Shown: in pieces, positions 12,161 through 23,684 of the stretch
How the letters are laid out: each line of letters begins with the position of its first letter
Position numbering within the stretch: position 1 is the stretch's first letter
NCBI GenBank assembly: GCA_021613375.1
Contig: CM038728.1
Location: 31,857,907 to 31,921,906, forward strand
Direction: 5' to 3'
Length of the DNA stretch: 64,000 nucleotides
Source: Megaleporinus macrocephalus
Lineage: Eukaryota; Chordata; Actinopteri; Characiformes; Anostomidae
Position numbers and translations under genes: made by a program
The notes under the pieces: model-generated
Told to the model about the DNA's origin: nothing
Databases searched by the model: none
Seen by the model: the letters and a program-made list of their open reading frames with translations, nothing else

Positions 12161-13294
12161 TACACTATATTTCAAAGGTGTTCACTCCCCCACCCAGGTG
12201 TTCCCATCACCTCATGACCACAGGTGTATAAACCAAGCACCTAGTCATGCAGACTGCTTCTACACACATTAGTGAAAGAATGGGTCTCTCTCAGGAGCTC
12301 AGTGAACTCCAGCGTGGTACCGTGATAAAGTCCAGTGGTGAAGTTTCCTCACTACTAAATATTCCACAGTGGACTGTCAGTGGTGTTAGAACAAAGTGGA
12401 AGTCTTTGGGAACGACAGCAACTCAGAGACCAAGTGGTAGAACACGTACAATGACAGAGCAGGTCAGCAGATGCTGAGGAGCATAGTGCACAGAGGTCAC
12501 CAACTTTCTACAGAGTCAATCACTACAGACCTCCAAACTTCCTGTGGCCTTCAGATCAGCTCAAGAACAGAGCCTAGAGAGCTTCATGGAAAGGGTCTCC
12601 ATGGCTGAGCAGCAGCATCCAAGCCTTACATCACCAAGAACAATGCAGGGCGTTGGAGTGATGCAATGGAGTAAAGCATGCCAACACTGGACTCTAGAGC
12701 AGCGGAGACGTGTTCTCTGGTTGTCTCATGGACAAGTCTGGGTTTGGCGGTTGCCAGGAGAACGGTACTTGTCTGACCACACTGTGCCGAGTGTAAAGTT
12801 TGGTGGAGGGAGTATTATGGTGTGGGGTGGCGTTTCAGGAATTGGGCTCAGCTCCTTAGTTCCAGGAACTCTTAACGCTTCAGCAGACCAAGAGATTCTG
12901 GACAATTTCATGCTCCTAACTTTGTGTGGACAGTTTGAGGACGGACCCTTCCTGTTCCAACATGACTGCCCACCAGTGCACACAGCAGCTCCATAAAGAC
13001 ATGGAGGAGCGAGTTTGGTGTGGAAGAACTTGACTGGCCTGCACAGAGTCCTGACCTCAACCTGATAGACCACCTTTGAGATGAATTAGAGCGGAGATTG
13101 TGAGCCAGACCTTCTCGTCCAACATCAGTGTCTGATCTCACTAATGGTCTTCTGGAAGAACATTCCAGTCAAATATTCCCATAAACACTCTCCTAAACCG
13201 TGTGGAGAGTCTTCCCAGAGAAGCTGAAGCTGTTATAGCTGCAAAGGTTGGGCCGACATCATATTAAACCCCATAGATTAAGAATGGGATGTCA
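12161..13294 (+). mobile_element. Tc1-like DNA transposon, 3' end lost
   Basis: The left end, TA then cactatatttcaaaggtgtt, fits the inverted terminus of a Tc1-like family widespread in fish (cactatatt followed by an aaagt-like block and ttc/gctca). The interior follows the transposase order from the HTH region to the end of the gene. The expected right end is missing: about 20 bases after the transposase region, at gatgtcacttgctctgac, the sequence becomes the 18-bp satellite. The element is thus truncated on its right side and cannot move. See the transposase entry for the broken frame. Confidence 0.9.
12247..13260 (+). pseudogene. Tc1-like transposase pseudogene
   Basis: The first segment (12247-12477) reads SERMGLSQELSELQRGTVI and then LLNIPQWTVSGVRTKWKSLG, the helix-turn-helix DNA-binding region of Tc1 transposases. 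It lacks about six codons after GTVI compared with intact relatives I know. A one-base deletion near 12465-12470 then shifts the frame. Downstream there is a TGA where intact copies have an Arg codon (near 12607), and a deletion around 12718-12725 removes the segment containing a catalytic Asp (normally W-S-D-E). HDCPPVH near 12960 keeps another catalytic Asp. The DWPAQSPDLNP region at 13030-13062 survives, but a Trp codon is now TGA at 13077. At least two frameshifts, two stops and a catalytic deletion: dead. Confidence 0.92.
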
Positions 13295-13625
13295 CTTGCT
13301 CTGACTCTCCCTCAATCACTGACTATTCCTTAGTCATTGATTCTCCCTCCATCACTGACTTAATCTTTATCACTGACCCTCCATTTATCACTGACTCTCC
13401 CTCCATCACTAACTCTCCCTCCTTCACTGACTCACCCTCCATCACTGACTCACCCTTGGTCACTGACTCTCCCTCCATCACTGACTCACCCTTGGTCACT
13501 GATTTTCCCTCCATCACTGAGCCTCCATTTATTACTGACTCTCCCTCCATCACTAACCCTCCCTTTATCACCCACCCTACCTTTATACCTGACTCTCCCT
13601 CGGCCATAGGCTCTCACTGACTCGG
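13294..13625 (+). repeat. 18-bp satellite, small satellite locus
   Basis: Units such as cactgactctccctccat repeat every 18 bases with many substitutions (cacccttggt, ttattactgac, atttatc). It is the same family and orientation as the 6.8-kb array that starts 2.4 kb downstream. It directly abuts the truncated end of the Tc1-like element. Degeneracy suggests it is older than the large array. Confidence 0.9.
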
Positions 13626-14435
13626 TCACTGACTCGCTACAGTTATTGGCTCGTATCACGTACATTTACTGTATCAGCTATGGATGAGTATGACTCTGGG
13701 TTTCTGTTTTCCCTGCAGGTTCTTCTCGGAACACTCCATTGGGATCTAATCTCCGCTGCTCAGGGTCGGTGTGGTCCAGTGTTGGTAAAGAACGTGTGTG
13801 TGGATGTGTAGAGGAACCAGCTCGGTCTAATCTTCCATCACTGGCAGCGTTCCTCTTACAGCCACAAATAACTGCTCCGTCCAGCCTGCGCCTGCCTCCC
13901 GCTCATTATCCTGCCATTACGTTCCGCCTGTGCGGCCATATGGTCAATACGTGGCTTGGCAGTGGGCGCCGCCCAATTAATACTGTAATTAAGATATCTA
14001 TCTGCTGATGGGGAGCCCCCCCCCACCCAGCCCCCTCGTCTTTCTCCGACTGTGTGTTTGTCAATATTGTCCATTTGTAGTTTCAGTCTAGTCACTGACC
14101 TATAATTCATTTGACACTATTGACATTCTGCAGAACTAATTAAATCAGGAATTAATTGTCGGAGCTTCACGGCTTCATTTCCAACGTCCCTCGTGGCTGA
14201 AAAGCAAACCTGATTAAACGAACCTTCGCTTCCATAGAAAACCCACCCTGAAGTGACCCCCGAGTGACCAGGACGAGGTGCGTGGTGTGCTTACATTGAA
14301 GACGCTCTCGTATCTTCACGAAAGCAAGAGATTTGTTAGACGCCACATCCCAAACAGTGCTTTCTCTATCAGCCAGGTTTGTTTCATCAGCTTCTGTTCT
14401 TCCTCCTGGTTGGTTCTGCAGTGATGGATCTTTAA
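13626..14435. promoter_or_regulatory. Single-copy DNA with candidate regulatory core
   Basis: From about 13890 to 14165 the sequence carries clustered homeodomain-type cores: cccaattaatactgtaatta near 13971-13990, and gaactaattaaatcagg with gaattaattgtc near 14132-14160. GC-rich segments such as cagtgggcgccgccc lie between them. No exon was recognised; frames of 84-96 codons on the minus strand have no domain. Conservation is untested, so the regulatory call is a candidate only. Confidence 0.3.
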
Positions 14436-14496
14436 GGGGAACCCCGGCTGGTAACACTGGTGAGTATTAATATGGTGTAATGACTATAAATTCTTA
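14436..14496 (+). repeat. Left terminal inverted repeat
   Basis: Pairs with 15490-15548. Shared blocks are ggaaccccggctggtaacac, then tggt, then ttaatatggtgtaatgact, separated by single substitutions. Confidence 0.85.
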
Positions 14497-14802
14497 AGAC
14501 GTGTTGTAAAAAATCACAAAAGTAGCAGATTTATTTATAAATTAACTTTTATTCTAAATATTGAACATATGGACGCAGCCATTATTGCTGACGTGCAATG
14601 CCTGCTGGGTAGATGAGGTCAGATGGTTTCAGGTCTGAACTGGACTGTGGTGTGAAGGAGTGAATGTTAGTTACTAACCTAGCTTAAAGAAAACCATGTA
14701 TATTGTGTTGTTGATGTTGTTTCAGTGAAAGGCAGTGTGAAGACTGATATTAGTCTAAACAGCTTCACAAACATAAACAAGGAGAATAGTTAGTGAAGCA
14801 GC

Positions 14803-15015
14803 GTGTGGACCAACACAGCTACCCAAAGACCCCCGCTCTGCTCTCCTCACTTCAGTCTGGATGAGTTTGAGTGGTTCAGTAGACCACCACTGGTGAGAGA
14901 CTTGACGGAGGCTGTTGGTTTTAAGCGTAGACTAAAACACAATGCAGTGCCACAGTTTCTCCACACAGGAAGTCCAAAAGCTCCAGATTCTGGAGAACCG
15001 CGAGAAGAACCGTGA
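14803..15015 (+). pseudogene. THAP zinc-finger C-terminal half
   Basis: The frame reads PPLCSPHFSLDEFEWF and, 20 residues on, GFKRRLKHNAVPQFL. These match the second half of the THAP (C2CH) DNA-binding domain: the C-x2-H zinc ligands (Cys at 14839, His at 14848), the hydrophobic HF-x4-F segment, and the conserved Ala-Val-Pro motif at 14944-14952. The first half of the domain, with its two cysteines, is not present upstream in any frame that I could find. It lies between the two inverted repeats of the TTAA-flanked element and is most likely what remains of that transposon's protein, not a host gene. After the AVP motif the frame becomes unremarkable. Confidence 0.65.
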
Positions 15016-15489
15016 ACGTGAACATGCGCTGGACTCTCTCCTGAGAACGTTTAGCGTTAGCGTCAGCCGCTTCTCCTCGTTTGTGGATCCTGAAGGTGAA
15101 AGTCCAGTCTTAGTAGTGAACATACTAGTTCACTAATAAAGGAGTGTGAAGCTCAGAGACACTCCCGTTCAGTGTATCGAGCTGTTTACTGAGTGTGAAT
15201 GTTTCCTGCTAGAAAGCGGAGCTCCTTTAACAGACACTCTCCTTCTCCGTCAACACCAGCACACAGTTTCACAACAACTCCAGCACTGTGTCCACTCTCT
15301 CCTCCACCCTCTCTGTTCACCATTTACACTAACGTGGTGTGTGATGTCACCACTGATGTCAGAAATGTTGAGTTCTAGTTCAAAATGTAAAGACTTTGAC
15401 GTCACGTCAGTAGTTGGAGACCTACGTGCAGCAGGATTTTACAGAAAATCTAATAAATCTGATACATTTAGTGATTTTTAAAGTGTCCT

Positions 15490-15548
15490 AATAATTTAGA
15501 GTCATTACACCATATTAAGACTTACCAGTGTTACCAGCCGGGGTTCCT
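15490..15548 (-). repeat. Right terminal inverted repeat
   Basis: Reverse complement of the left end; the block agtcattacaccatattaa is followed by gtgttaccagccggggttcc and then a TTAA at 15549-15552. Confidence 0.85.
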
Positions 15549-15552
15549 TTAA

Positions 15553-15904
15553 GGTGGCATCGTTCCACCGTGTCTTGTGAGAGTCCTGTTTGTGGTGCGT
15601 CCTCCGAGTTTACTGCAGGACAATAATAACCCGTGTTATGTTATACTATACTTTATGCTGTGTTGTGGTAAATCCTGTTTGTGCTCCTCCATCCGTCTCC
15701 TGCTGCAGCAGCCGAGGAACCCGGAGCTCAATGCATCACCCTGAAGCTGGCTCTTCACCTGCAGCCATTCCTTACAGGTAACAGCATTAATCAGAGGGGC
15801 TGTACGAGCGGCGCGGGGACATTAATCAGCACCTCAGCGCACCTACGGCAGACACGCCATTGGTCAAAGAAACACACGTCTGGAGAAAGTGTTGTTTACT
15901 TTCC

Positions 15905-15936
<32 letters not shown>

Positions 15937-16069
15937 ACAGCAGCAGCAGCGTTTACACATATTCTACTTTGATCTCAGCTTCTGTGAAATAAACTGGAGA
16001 ACAACTTAAATATGAATTAAACTAATATCTGATAACTTCCTACCAGAGTTTACTGTAACAGTGATATAC
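15553..16069. other. Single-copy DNA before the large satellite
   Basis: No gene recognised. It contains the CAA/CAG trinucleotide tract at 15908-15950. A 103-codon frame across the tract ends in polyasparagine and polyserine and is a repeat artefact. Confidence 0.45.
15908..15950 (+). repeat. (CAA)n(CAG)n microsatellite
   Basis: About ten CAA/ACA trinucleotides followed by four CAG units. Confidence 0.95.
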
Positions 16070-16758
16070 ACTGACTCCTTCACTGACTCTCCCTCTATCA
16101 CTCTCGCTCTCTCTATCACTCTCGCTCCCTCTATCACTCTCGCTCTCTCTATCACTCTCGCTCCCTCTATCACTCTCGCTCTCTCTATCACTCTCGCTCC
16201 CTCTATCACTCTCGCTCCCTCTATCACTCTCGCTCTCTCTATCACTCTCGCTCCCTCTATCACTCTCGCTCTCTCTATCACTCTCGCTCTCTCTATCGCT
16301 CTCGCTCTCTCTATCACTCTCGCTCCCTCTATCACTCTCGCTCTCTCTATCACTGACTCTCCTTCTATCACTGAATCTCTCTCTATCACTCTCGCTCCCT
16401 CTATCACTCTCGCTCCCTCTATCACTCTCGCTCTCTCTATCACTCTCGCTCTCTCTATCACTCTCGCTCCCTCTATCACTCTCGCTCTCTCTATCACTCT
16501 CGCTCTCTCTATCACTCTCGCTCCCTCTATCACTCTCGCTCTCTCTATCACTCTCGCTTCCTCTATCACTCTCGCTCTCTCTATCACTCTCGCTCCCTCT
16601 ATCACTCTCGCTCCCTCTATCACTCTCGCTCTCTCTATCACTCTCGCTCCCTCTATCACTCTCGCTCCCTCTATCACTCTCGCTCCCTCTATCACTCTCG
16701 CTCTCTCTATCACTCTCGCTCCCTCTATCACTCTCGCTCTCTCTATCACTCTCGCTCT

Positions 16759-17220
16759 CTCTATCGCTCTCGCTCTCTCTATCACTCTCGCTCCCTCTAT
16801 CACTCTCACTCTCTCTATCACTCTCGCTCTCTCTATCACTCTCGCTCCCTCTATCACTCTCGCTCTCTCTATCACTCTCGCTCCCTCTATCACTCTCGCT
16901 ATCTCTATCACTGACTCTCCTTCTATCACTGAATCTCTCTCTATCACTCTCGCTCCCTCTATCACTCTCGCTCTCTCTATCACTCTCGCTCCCTCTATCA
17001 CTCTCGCTCCCTCTATCACTCTCGCTCTCTCTATCACTCTCGCTCCCTCTATCACTCTCGCTCTCTCTATCACTCTCGCTCTCTCTATCGCTCTCGCTCT
17101 CTCTATCACTCTCGCTCCCTCTATCACTCTCACTCTCTCTATCACTCTCGCTCTCTCTATCACTCTCGCTCCCTCTATCACTCTCGCTCTCTCTATCACT
17201 CTCGCTCCCTCTATCACTCT
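16759..17220 (+). repeat. 324-bp higher-order duplication in the satellite
   Basis: A rare variant unit (ctatcgctctcgctct) at about 16759 is followed by the same series of unit types, including one cactctcactctctct unit, as at about 17083. The offset is 324 bases, exactly 18 units. This points to unequal exchange or slippage of a multi-unit block. Confidence 0.7.
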
Positions 17221-18220
17221 CTCTCTCTATCACTCTCGCTCTCTCTATCACTGACTCTCCCTCTATCACTCTCGCTCTCTCTATCACTCGCTCTCTCTAT
17301 CACTGACTCTCCCTCTATCACTCTCGCTCCCTCTATCACTCTCGCTCCCTCTATCACTCTCGCTCTCTCTATCACTCTCGCTCCCTCTATCACTCTCGCT
17401 CTCTCTATCACTGACTCTCCTTCTCTCACTCTCGCTCCCTCTATCACTCTCGCTCCCTCTATCACTCTCGCTCTCTCTATCACTCTCGCTCCCTCTATCA
17501 CTCTCGCTCTCTCTATCACTCTCGCTCCCTCTATCACTCTCGCTCTCTCTATCACTGACTCTCCTTCTATCACTGAATCTCTCTCTATCACTCTCGCTCC
17601 CTCTATCACTCTCGCTCCCTCTATCACTCTCGCTCTCTCTATCACTCTTGCTCTCTCTATCACTCTCGCTCCCTCTATCACTCTCGCTCTCTCTATCACT
17701 GACTCTCCCTCTATCACTGACTCTCCCTCTATCACTGACTGTTCCTCCTTCACTGACTCTCCTTCTCTCACTGACTCTCCCTCTATCACTGACTGTCCCT
17801 CCTTCACTGACTCTCCTTCTCTCACTCTCGCTCTCTCTATCACTCTCGCTCCCTCTATCACTCTCTCTCTCTATCACTCTGACTCTCCCTCTATCACTGA
17901 CTCTCCCTCCATCACTGACTCTCCCTCTATCACTGACTGTTCCTCCTTCACTGACTCTCCTTCTCTCACTGACTCTCCCTCTATCACTGACTGTCCCTCC
18001 TTCACTGACTCTCCTTCTCTCACTCTCGCTCCCTCTATCACTCTCGTTCCCTCTATCACTCTCGCTCCCTCTATCACTCTCGCTCCCTCTATCACTCTCT
18101 CTCGCTCTCTCTATCACTGACTCTCCCTCTATCACTCTCACTCCCTCTATCACTCTCACTCCCTCTATCACTGACTCTCCCTCTATCACTGAATCTCTCT
18201 CCTTCACTGACTCTCCTTCT

Positions 18221-19846
18221 CTCACTCTCGCTCCCTCTATCACTGACTGTCCCTCCTTCACTGACTCTCCTTCTCTCACTGACTCTCCCTCTATCACTGA
18301 CTGTCCCTCCTTCACTGACTCTCCTTCTCTCACTCTCGCTCCCTCTATCACTCTCGCTCCCTCTATCACTCTCGCTCTCTCTATCACTCTCGTTCCCTCT
18401 ATCACTCTCGCTCCCTCTATCACTCTCGCTCCCTCTATCACTCTCTCTCGCTCTCTCTATCACTGACTCTCCCTCTATCACTCTCACTCCCTCTATCACT
18501 CTCGCTCCCTCTATCACTGACTCTCCCTCTATCACTGACTCTCCCTCTATCACTGACTCTCCTTCTCTCACTGACTCTCCCTCTATCACTCTCACTCCCT
18601 CTATCACTCTCGCTCCCTCTATCACTGAATCTCTCTCTATCACTGACTGTCCCTCCTTCACTGACTCTCCTTCTCTCACTGACTCTCCCTCTATCACTGA
18701 CTCTCCCTCTATCACTGACTGTCCCTCCTTCACTGACTCTCCTTCTCTCACTCTCGCTCCCTCTATCACTCTCGCTCCCTCTATCACTCTCGCTCCCTCT
18801 ATCACTGACTCTCCCTCTATCACTGACTCTCCCTCTATCACTGACTCTCCTTCTCTCACTGACTCTCCCTCTATCACTCTCGCTCCCTCTATCACTCTCG
18901 CTCCCTCTATCACTGAATCTCTCTCTATTACTGACTGTCCCTCCTTCACTGACTCTCCTTCTCTCACTGACTCTCCCTCTATCACTGACTCTCCCTCTAT
19001 CACTGACTGTCCCTCCTTCACTGACTCTCCTTCTCTCACTCTCGCTCCCTCTATCACTCTCGCTCCCTCTATCACTCTCGCTCTCTCTATCACTCTCGCT
19101 CCCTCTATCACTCTCGCTCTCTCTATCACTCTCGCTCCCTCTATCACTGACTCACCCTCCATCACTGACTCTCCCTCTATCACTGACTGTCCCTCCTTCA
19201 CTGACTCTCCTTCTCTCACTCTCGCTCCCTCTATCACTCTCGCTCCCTCTATCACTCTCGCTCTCTCTCTATCACTCTCGCTCTCTCTATCACTCTCGCT
19301 CCCTCTATCACTGACTCTCCCTCTATCACTGACTCTTCCTCCATCACTGACTCTCCCTCTATCACTGACTCTCCCTCTATCACTGACTCTCCCTCCATCA
19401 CTGACTCTCCCTCTATCACTGACTGTTCCTCCTTCACTGACTCTCCTTCTCTCACTGACTCTCCCTCTATCACTGACTGTCCCTCCTTCACTGACTCTCC
19501 TTCTCTCACTCTCGCTCCCTCTATCACTCTCGCTCCCTCTATCACTCTTGCTCCCTCTATCACTCTCTCTCGCTCTCTCTATCACTGACTCTCCCTCTAT
19601 CACTCTCACTCCCTCTATCACTCTCGCTCCCTCTATCACTGACTCTCCCTCTATCACTGAATCTCTCTCTATCACTGACTCTCCCTCCTTCACTGACTCT
19701 CCTTCTCTCACTGACTCTCCCTCTATCACTGACTCTCCCTCTATCACTGACTCTCCCTCCATCACTGACTCTCCCTCTATCACTGACTCTCCCTCTATCA
19801 CTGACTCTCCCTCTATCACTGACTCTCCCTCCATCACTGACTCTCC
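18221..19846 (+). repeat. Satellite segmental duplication, copy A
   Basis: About 1.6 kb of unit order and variants here reappear at 19995-21620 with a constant offset of 1,774 bases. Examples are the irregular ctctctctcgctctctctat junction at 18440 and 20214, and the single cactcaccctcc unit at 19150 and 20924. Sampled segments were essentially identical, differing for example by one base near 18930. The copies diverge at 19847. Confidence 0.85.
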
Positions 19847-19994
19847 TTCTCTCACTGACTCTCCCTCTATCACTGACTGTCCCTCCTTCACTGACTCTCC
19901 TTCTCTCACTCTCGCTCCCTCTATCACTCTCGCTCCCTCTATCACTCTCGCTCTCTCTATCACTCTCGTTCCCTCTATCACTCTCGCTCCCTCT

Positions 19995-21620
19995 ATCACT
20001 CTCGCTCCCTCTATCACTGACTGTCCCTCCTTCACTGACTCTCCTTCTCTCACTGACTCTCCCTCTATCACTGACTGTCCCTCCTTCACTGACTCTCCTT
20101 CTCTCACTCTCGCTCCCTCTATCACTCTCGCTCCCTCTATCACTCTCGCTCTCTCTATCACTCTCGTTCCCTCTATCACTCTCGCTCCCTCTATCACTCT
20201 CGCTCCCTCTATCACTCTCTCTCGCTCTCTCTATCACTGACTCTCCCTCTATCACTCTCACTCCCTCTATCACTCTCGCTCCCTCTATCACTGACTCTCC
20301 CTCTATCACTGACTCTCCCTCTATCACTGACTCTCCTTCTCTCACTGACTCTCCCTCTATCACTCTCACTCCCTCTATCACTCTCGCTCCCTCTATCACT
20401 GAATCTCTCTCTATCACTGACTGTCCCTCCTTCACTGACTCTCCTTCTCTCACTGACTCTCCCTCTATCACTGACTCTCCCTCTATCACTGACTGTCCCT
20501 CCTTCACTGACTCTCCTTCTCTCACTCTCGCTCCCTCTATCACTCTCGCTCCCTCTATCACTCTCGCTCCCTCTATCACTGACTCTCCCTCTATCACTGA
20601 CTCTCCCTCTATCACTGACTCTCCTTCTCTCACTGACTCTCCCTCTATCACTCTCGCTCCCTCTATCACTCTCGCTCCCTCTATCACTGAATCTCTCTCT
20701 ATCACTGACTGTCCCTCCTTCACTGACTCTCCTTCTCTCACTGACTCTCCCTCTATCACTGACTCTCCCTCTATCACTGACTGTCCCTCCTTCACTGACT
20801 CTCCTTCTCTCACTCTCGCTCCCTCTATCACTCTCGCTCCCTCTATCACTCTCGCTCTCTCTATCACTCTCGCTCCCTCTATCACTCTCGCTCTCTCTAT
20901 CACTCTCGCTCCCTCTATCACTGACTCACCCTCCATCACTGACTCTCCCTCTATCACTGACTGTCCCTCCTTCACTGACTCTCCTTCTCTCACTCTCGCT
21001 CCCTCTATCACTCTCGCTCCCTCTATCACTCTCGCTCTCTCTCTATCACTCTCGCTCTCTCTATCACTCTCGCTCCCTCTATCACTGACTCTCCCTCTAT
21101 CACTGACTCTTCCTCCATCACTGACTCTCCCTCTATCACTGACTCTCCCTCTATCACTGACTCTCCCTCCATCACTGACTCTCCCTCTATCACTGACTGT
21201 TCCTCCTTCACTGACTCTCCTTCTCTCACTGACTCTCCCTCTATCACTGACTGTCCCTCCTTCACTGACTCTCCTTCTCTCACTCTCGCTCCCTCTATCA
21301 CTCTCGCTCCCTCTATCACTCTTGCTCCCTCTATCACTCTCTCTCGCTCTCTCTATCACTGACTCTCCCTCTATCACTCTCACTCCCTCTATCACTCTCG
21401 CTCCCTCTATCACTGACTCTCCCTCTATCACTGAATCTCTCTCTATCACTGACTCTCCCTCCTTCACTGACTCTCCTTCTCTCACTGACTCTCCCTCTAT
21501 CACTGACTCTCCCTCTATCACTGACTCTCCCTCCATCACTGACTCTCCCTCTATCACTGACTCTCCCTCTATCACTGACTCTCCCTCTATCACTGACTCT
21601 CCCTCCATCACTGACTCTCC
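19995..21620 (+). repeat. Satellite segmental duplication, copy B
   Basis: Partner of 18221-19846 at a +1,774 offset. After 21620 the sequence continues with further cactgactctccctctat units in place of the cttctctcac variant found in copy A. Confidence 0.85.
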
Positions 21621-22868
21621 CTCTATCACTGACTCTCCCTCCATCACTGACTCTCCCTCTATCACTGACTGTTCCTCCTTCACTGACTCTCCTTCTCTCA
21701 CTGACTCTCCCTCTATCACTGACTCTCCCTCCATCACTGACTCTCCCTCTATCACTGACTGTCCCTCCTTCACTGACTCTCCCTCCATTACTCACTCACC
21801 CTCTATTACTGACTCTCCCTCTATCACTGACGCTCCCTCCATCGCTGACTCTCCCTCCTTCACTGACTCTCCTTCTCTCAGTGACTCGTCCTGCATCACT
21901 GACTCCCTCTTTCACTGACTCTCCTTCTTTCACTGACTCTCCCTCCATTACTCACTCCCCTTTTCTCTCTGACTATCCCTCCATTATTCACTCCCCTTTT
22001 CTCACTGACTCTCCCTCCATCACTGATTCTCCCTCTATTACTCACTCACCCTCTATTACTGACTCTCTCTCTATCACTGACTCTACATTTTTCACTGACT
22101 CACCCTCTATCACTTACTATCTCCATCTCTGACTCGCCCAATATCACTTACTCTCTCTCCGTCACTGACTCTTCCTCCATTACTGACTCTCCCTCTTTCA
22201 CCGATTCTCCTTTTCTCACTTACTCTCCTTTCTCACTTACTCTCTCTCCATTACTGAGTCTCCCTCTATCACTGACTCTACCTCTTTCACTGACTCTACC
22301 TTTTTCACTGACTCTCCCTCTTTTATTGACTCTCCCTCCTTTACTGACTCTCCCTCCATTGCTGATTGTCCCTCTATCACAAACACTCCCTCTTTCTTTC
22401 TCTGAATCTCCCTCCATCACTGACTCACCCTCCATTACTGACTGTCCCTCCTCCACCGATTCTTCTTATCTCACTGCCTCTCCCTCCATCATTGACTCTA
22501 CCCCCATTACTGACTCTCCCTCTATCACTGACTCTACCTTTTTCACTGACTCACCCTCTATCACTTACTATCTCCATCTCTGACTCGCCCAATATCACTT
22601 ACTATCTTTCCGTCACTGACTCTTCCTTCATTACTGACTCTCCCTCCTTCACCGATTCTCCTTTTCTCACTGACTCTCTCTCCATTACTGTGTCTCCCTC
22701 TATCACTGACTCTACCTCTTTCACTGACTCTCCCTCTTTCACTGACTCTACCTCTTTTATTGACTCTCCCTCCATTACCGATTGTCCCTCTATCACAGAC
22801 ACTCCCTCTTTCTTTCTCTGAATCTCCCTCCATCACTGACTCTTCCTCTATTACTGACTCGCCCTCCT

Positions 22869-23225
22869 CAGTGCATCTCAGTGAAATCAGCTCTATGTCC
22901 TGTAGTAGGTGTCGCCACTAATCGAGTCCATGGCTGAACAACTTTCTAACCAAGTTTTTTTCTTTCTGCCAGATCTACCGTTCCTACTCCAGAGTGTCTG
23001 GTCTGATTGTGTGATTCAGATTTGTGTACATCAGATGCACGGATTCTGGAAAACTAGATTTTCTCCGGAATTTTTTCCCATAGACAATCAATAGGATGGA
23101 AAAGTGCACGCCAATCTACTGAACTTCTGCTCAACTGACAGACACTGTTTCATACACGCTGACTCAGGGCAGACCCCCGATCACGACTGCAGTGTTGGGT
23201 TGACCTGCACTCGTCTGTTTGTCAT
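22869..23225. other. Single-copy DNA, no gene seen
   Basis: Short unique stretch between the satellite and the 164-bp repeat. Nothing recognised. Confidence 0.5.
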
Positions 23226-23684
23226 TTTTTTCCATCCCTCTTTTTTTCCCTCATGGAGTCCCATTCATTTTCAATCAAACCCAAAACACATGGTTTCCTT
23301 TAACCTACAACCTTCAAACTGCCTGTACTCACTCAGGACAGACCACCAACCTCTAATCCACAGACATACTGACCCACACTCCTCTATTTTTCAATTATAC
23401 ATCCCTCGTTCCTCCCATAGAGTCCCATTCATTTTCAATCGAACCCAAACTTCATGGTTTCCTTTAACCTACAACCTCCAAACTGCCTGTACTCACTCAG
23501 GACAGACCACCAACCTCTAATCCACAGACATACTGACCCACACTCCTCTATTTTTCAATTATACATCCCTCGTTCCTCCCATAGAGTCCCATTCATTTTC
23601 AATCGAACCCAAACTTCATGGTTTCCTTTAACCTACAACCTCCAAACTGCCTGTACTCACTCAGGACAGACCACCAACCTCTAA
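23226..23684 (+). repeat. 164-bp tandem repeat, 3 copies
   Basis: The landmark catggtttcctttaaccta occurs at 23289, 23453 and 23617, exactly 164 bases apart. Copies 2 and 3 appear identical over their shared length; copy 1 is more divergent. Frames of 76-138 codons crossing it are artefacts of the repetition. Confidence 0.93.

Larger units (their letters stand above)
14436..15548 (+). mobile_element. TTAA-flanked DNA transposon with THAP half-domain
   Basis: The two ends are inverted repeats about 60 bases long with few mismatches: ggaaccccggctggtaacac on the left matches the reverse complement of the right end (gtgttaccagccggggttcc). Each end is bordered by TTAA, at 14432-14435 and 15549-15552. 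TTAA target duplications occur in piggyBac and Kolobok-type elements (established). Inside is the C-terminal half of a THAP zinc finger (14803-14970). No catalytic transposase domain is visible, so it is a non-autonomous or internally deleted copy of about 1.1 kb. THAP plus TTAA favours a Kolobok- or P-like origin over piggyBac, but this is inference. Confidence 0.8.
16070..22868 (+). repeat. 6.8-kb 18-bp satellite array
   Basis: The array consists almost wholly of 18-base units of three main types: cactctcgctccctctat, cactctcgctctctctat and cactgactctccctctat. The first two types fill 16.07-17.7 kb; the third, with the tcctccttcactgac and tccttctctcactgac variants, dominates from 17.7 kb. 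The last kilobase (21.9-22.87 kb) is degenerate and carries a roughly 451-bp imperfect duplication (22.08 versus 22.53 kb). Since 18 is divisible by three, all six frames stay open for hundreds of codons (for example Ile-Glu-Gly-Ala-Arg-Val on the minus strand). Their products are pure repeat and have no start, signal or domain context, so I do not call a gene. Confidence 0.97.

Noticed and set aside
12726..13141. Minus-strand frames of 77-115 codons
   Set aside because: They are antisense shadows of the Tc1-like transposase.
16006..21795. Very long open frames on both strands (up to 742 codons) with Ile-Glu-Gly-Ala-Arg-Val or Ser-Ile-Thr-Asp-Ser-Pro repeats
   Set aside because: The 18-bp period has no stops in any frame, so open frames are automatic. 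No start context, signal peptide, unique N- or C-terminus or intron structure.
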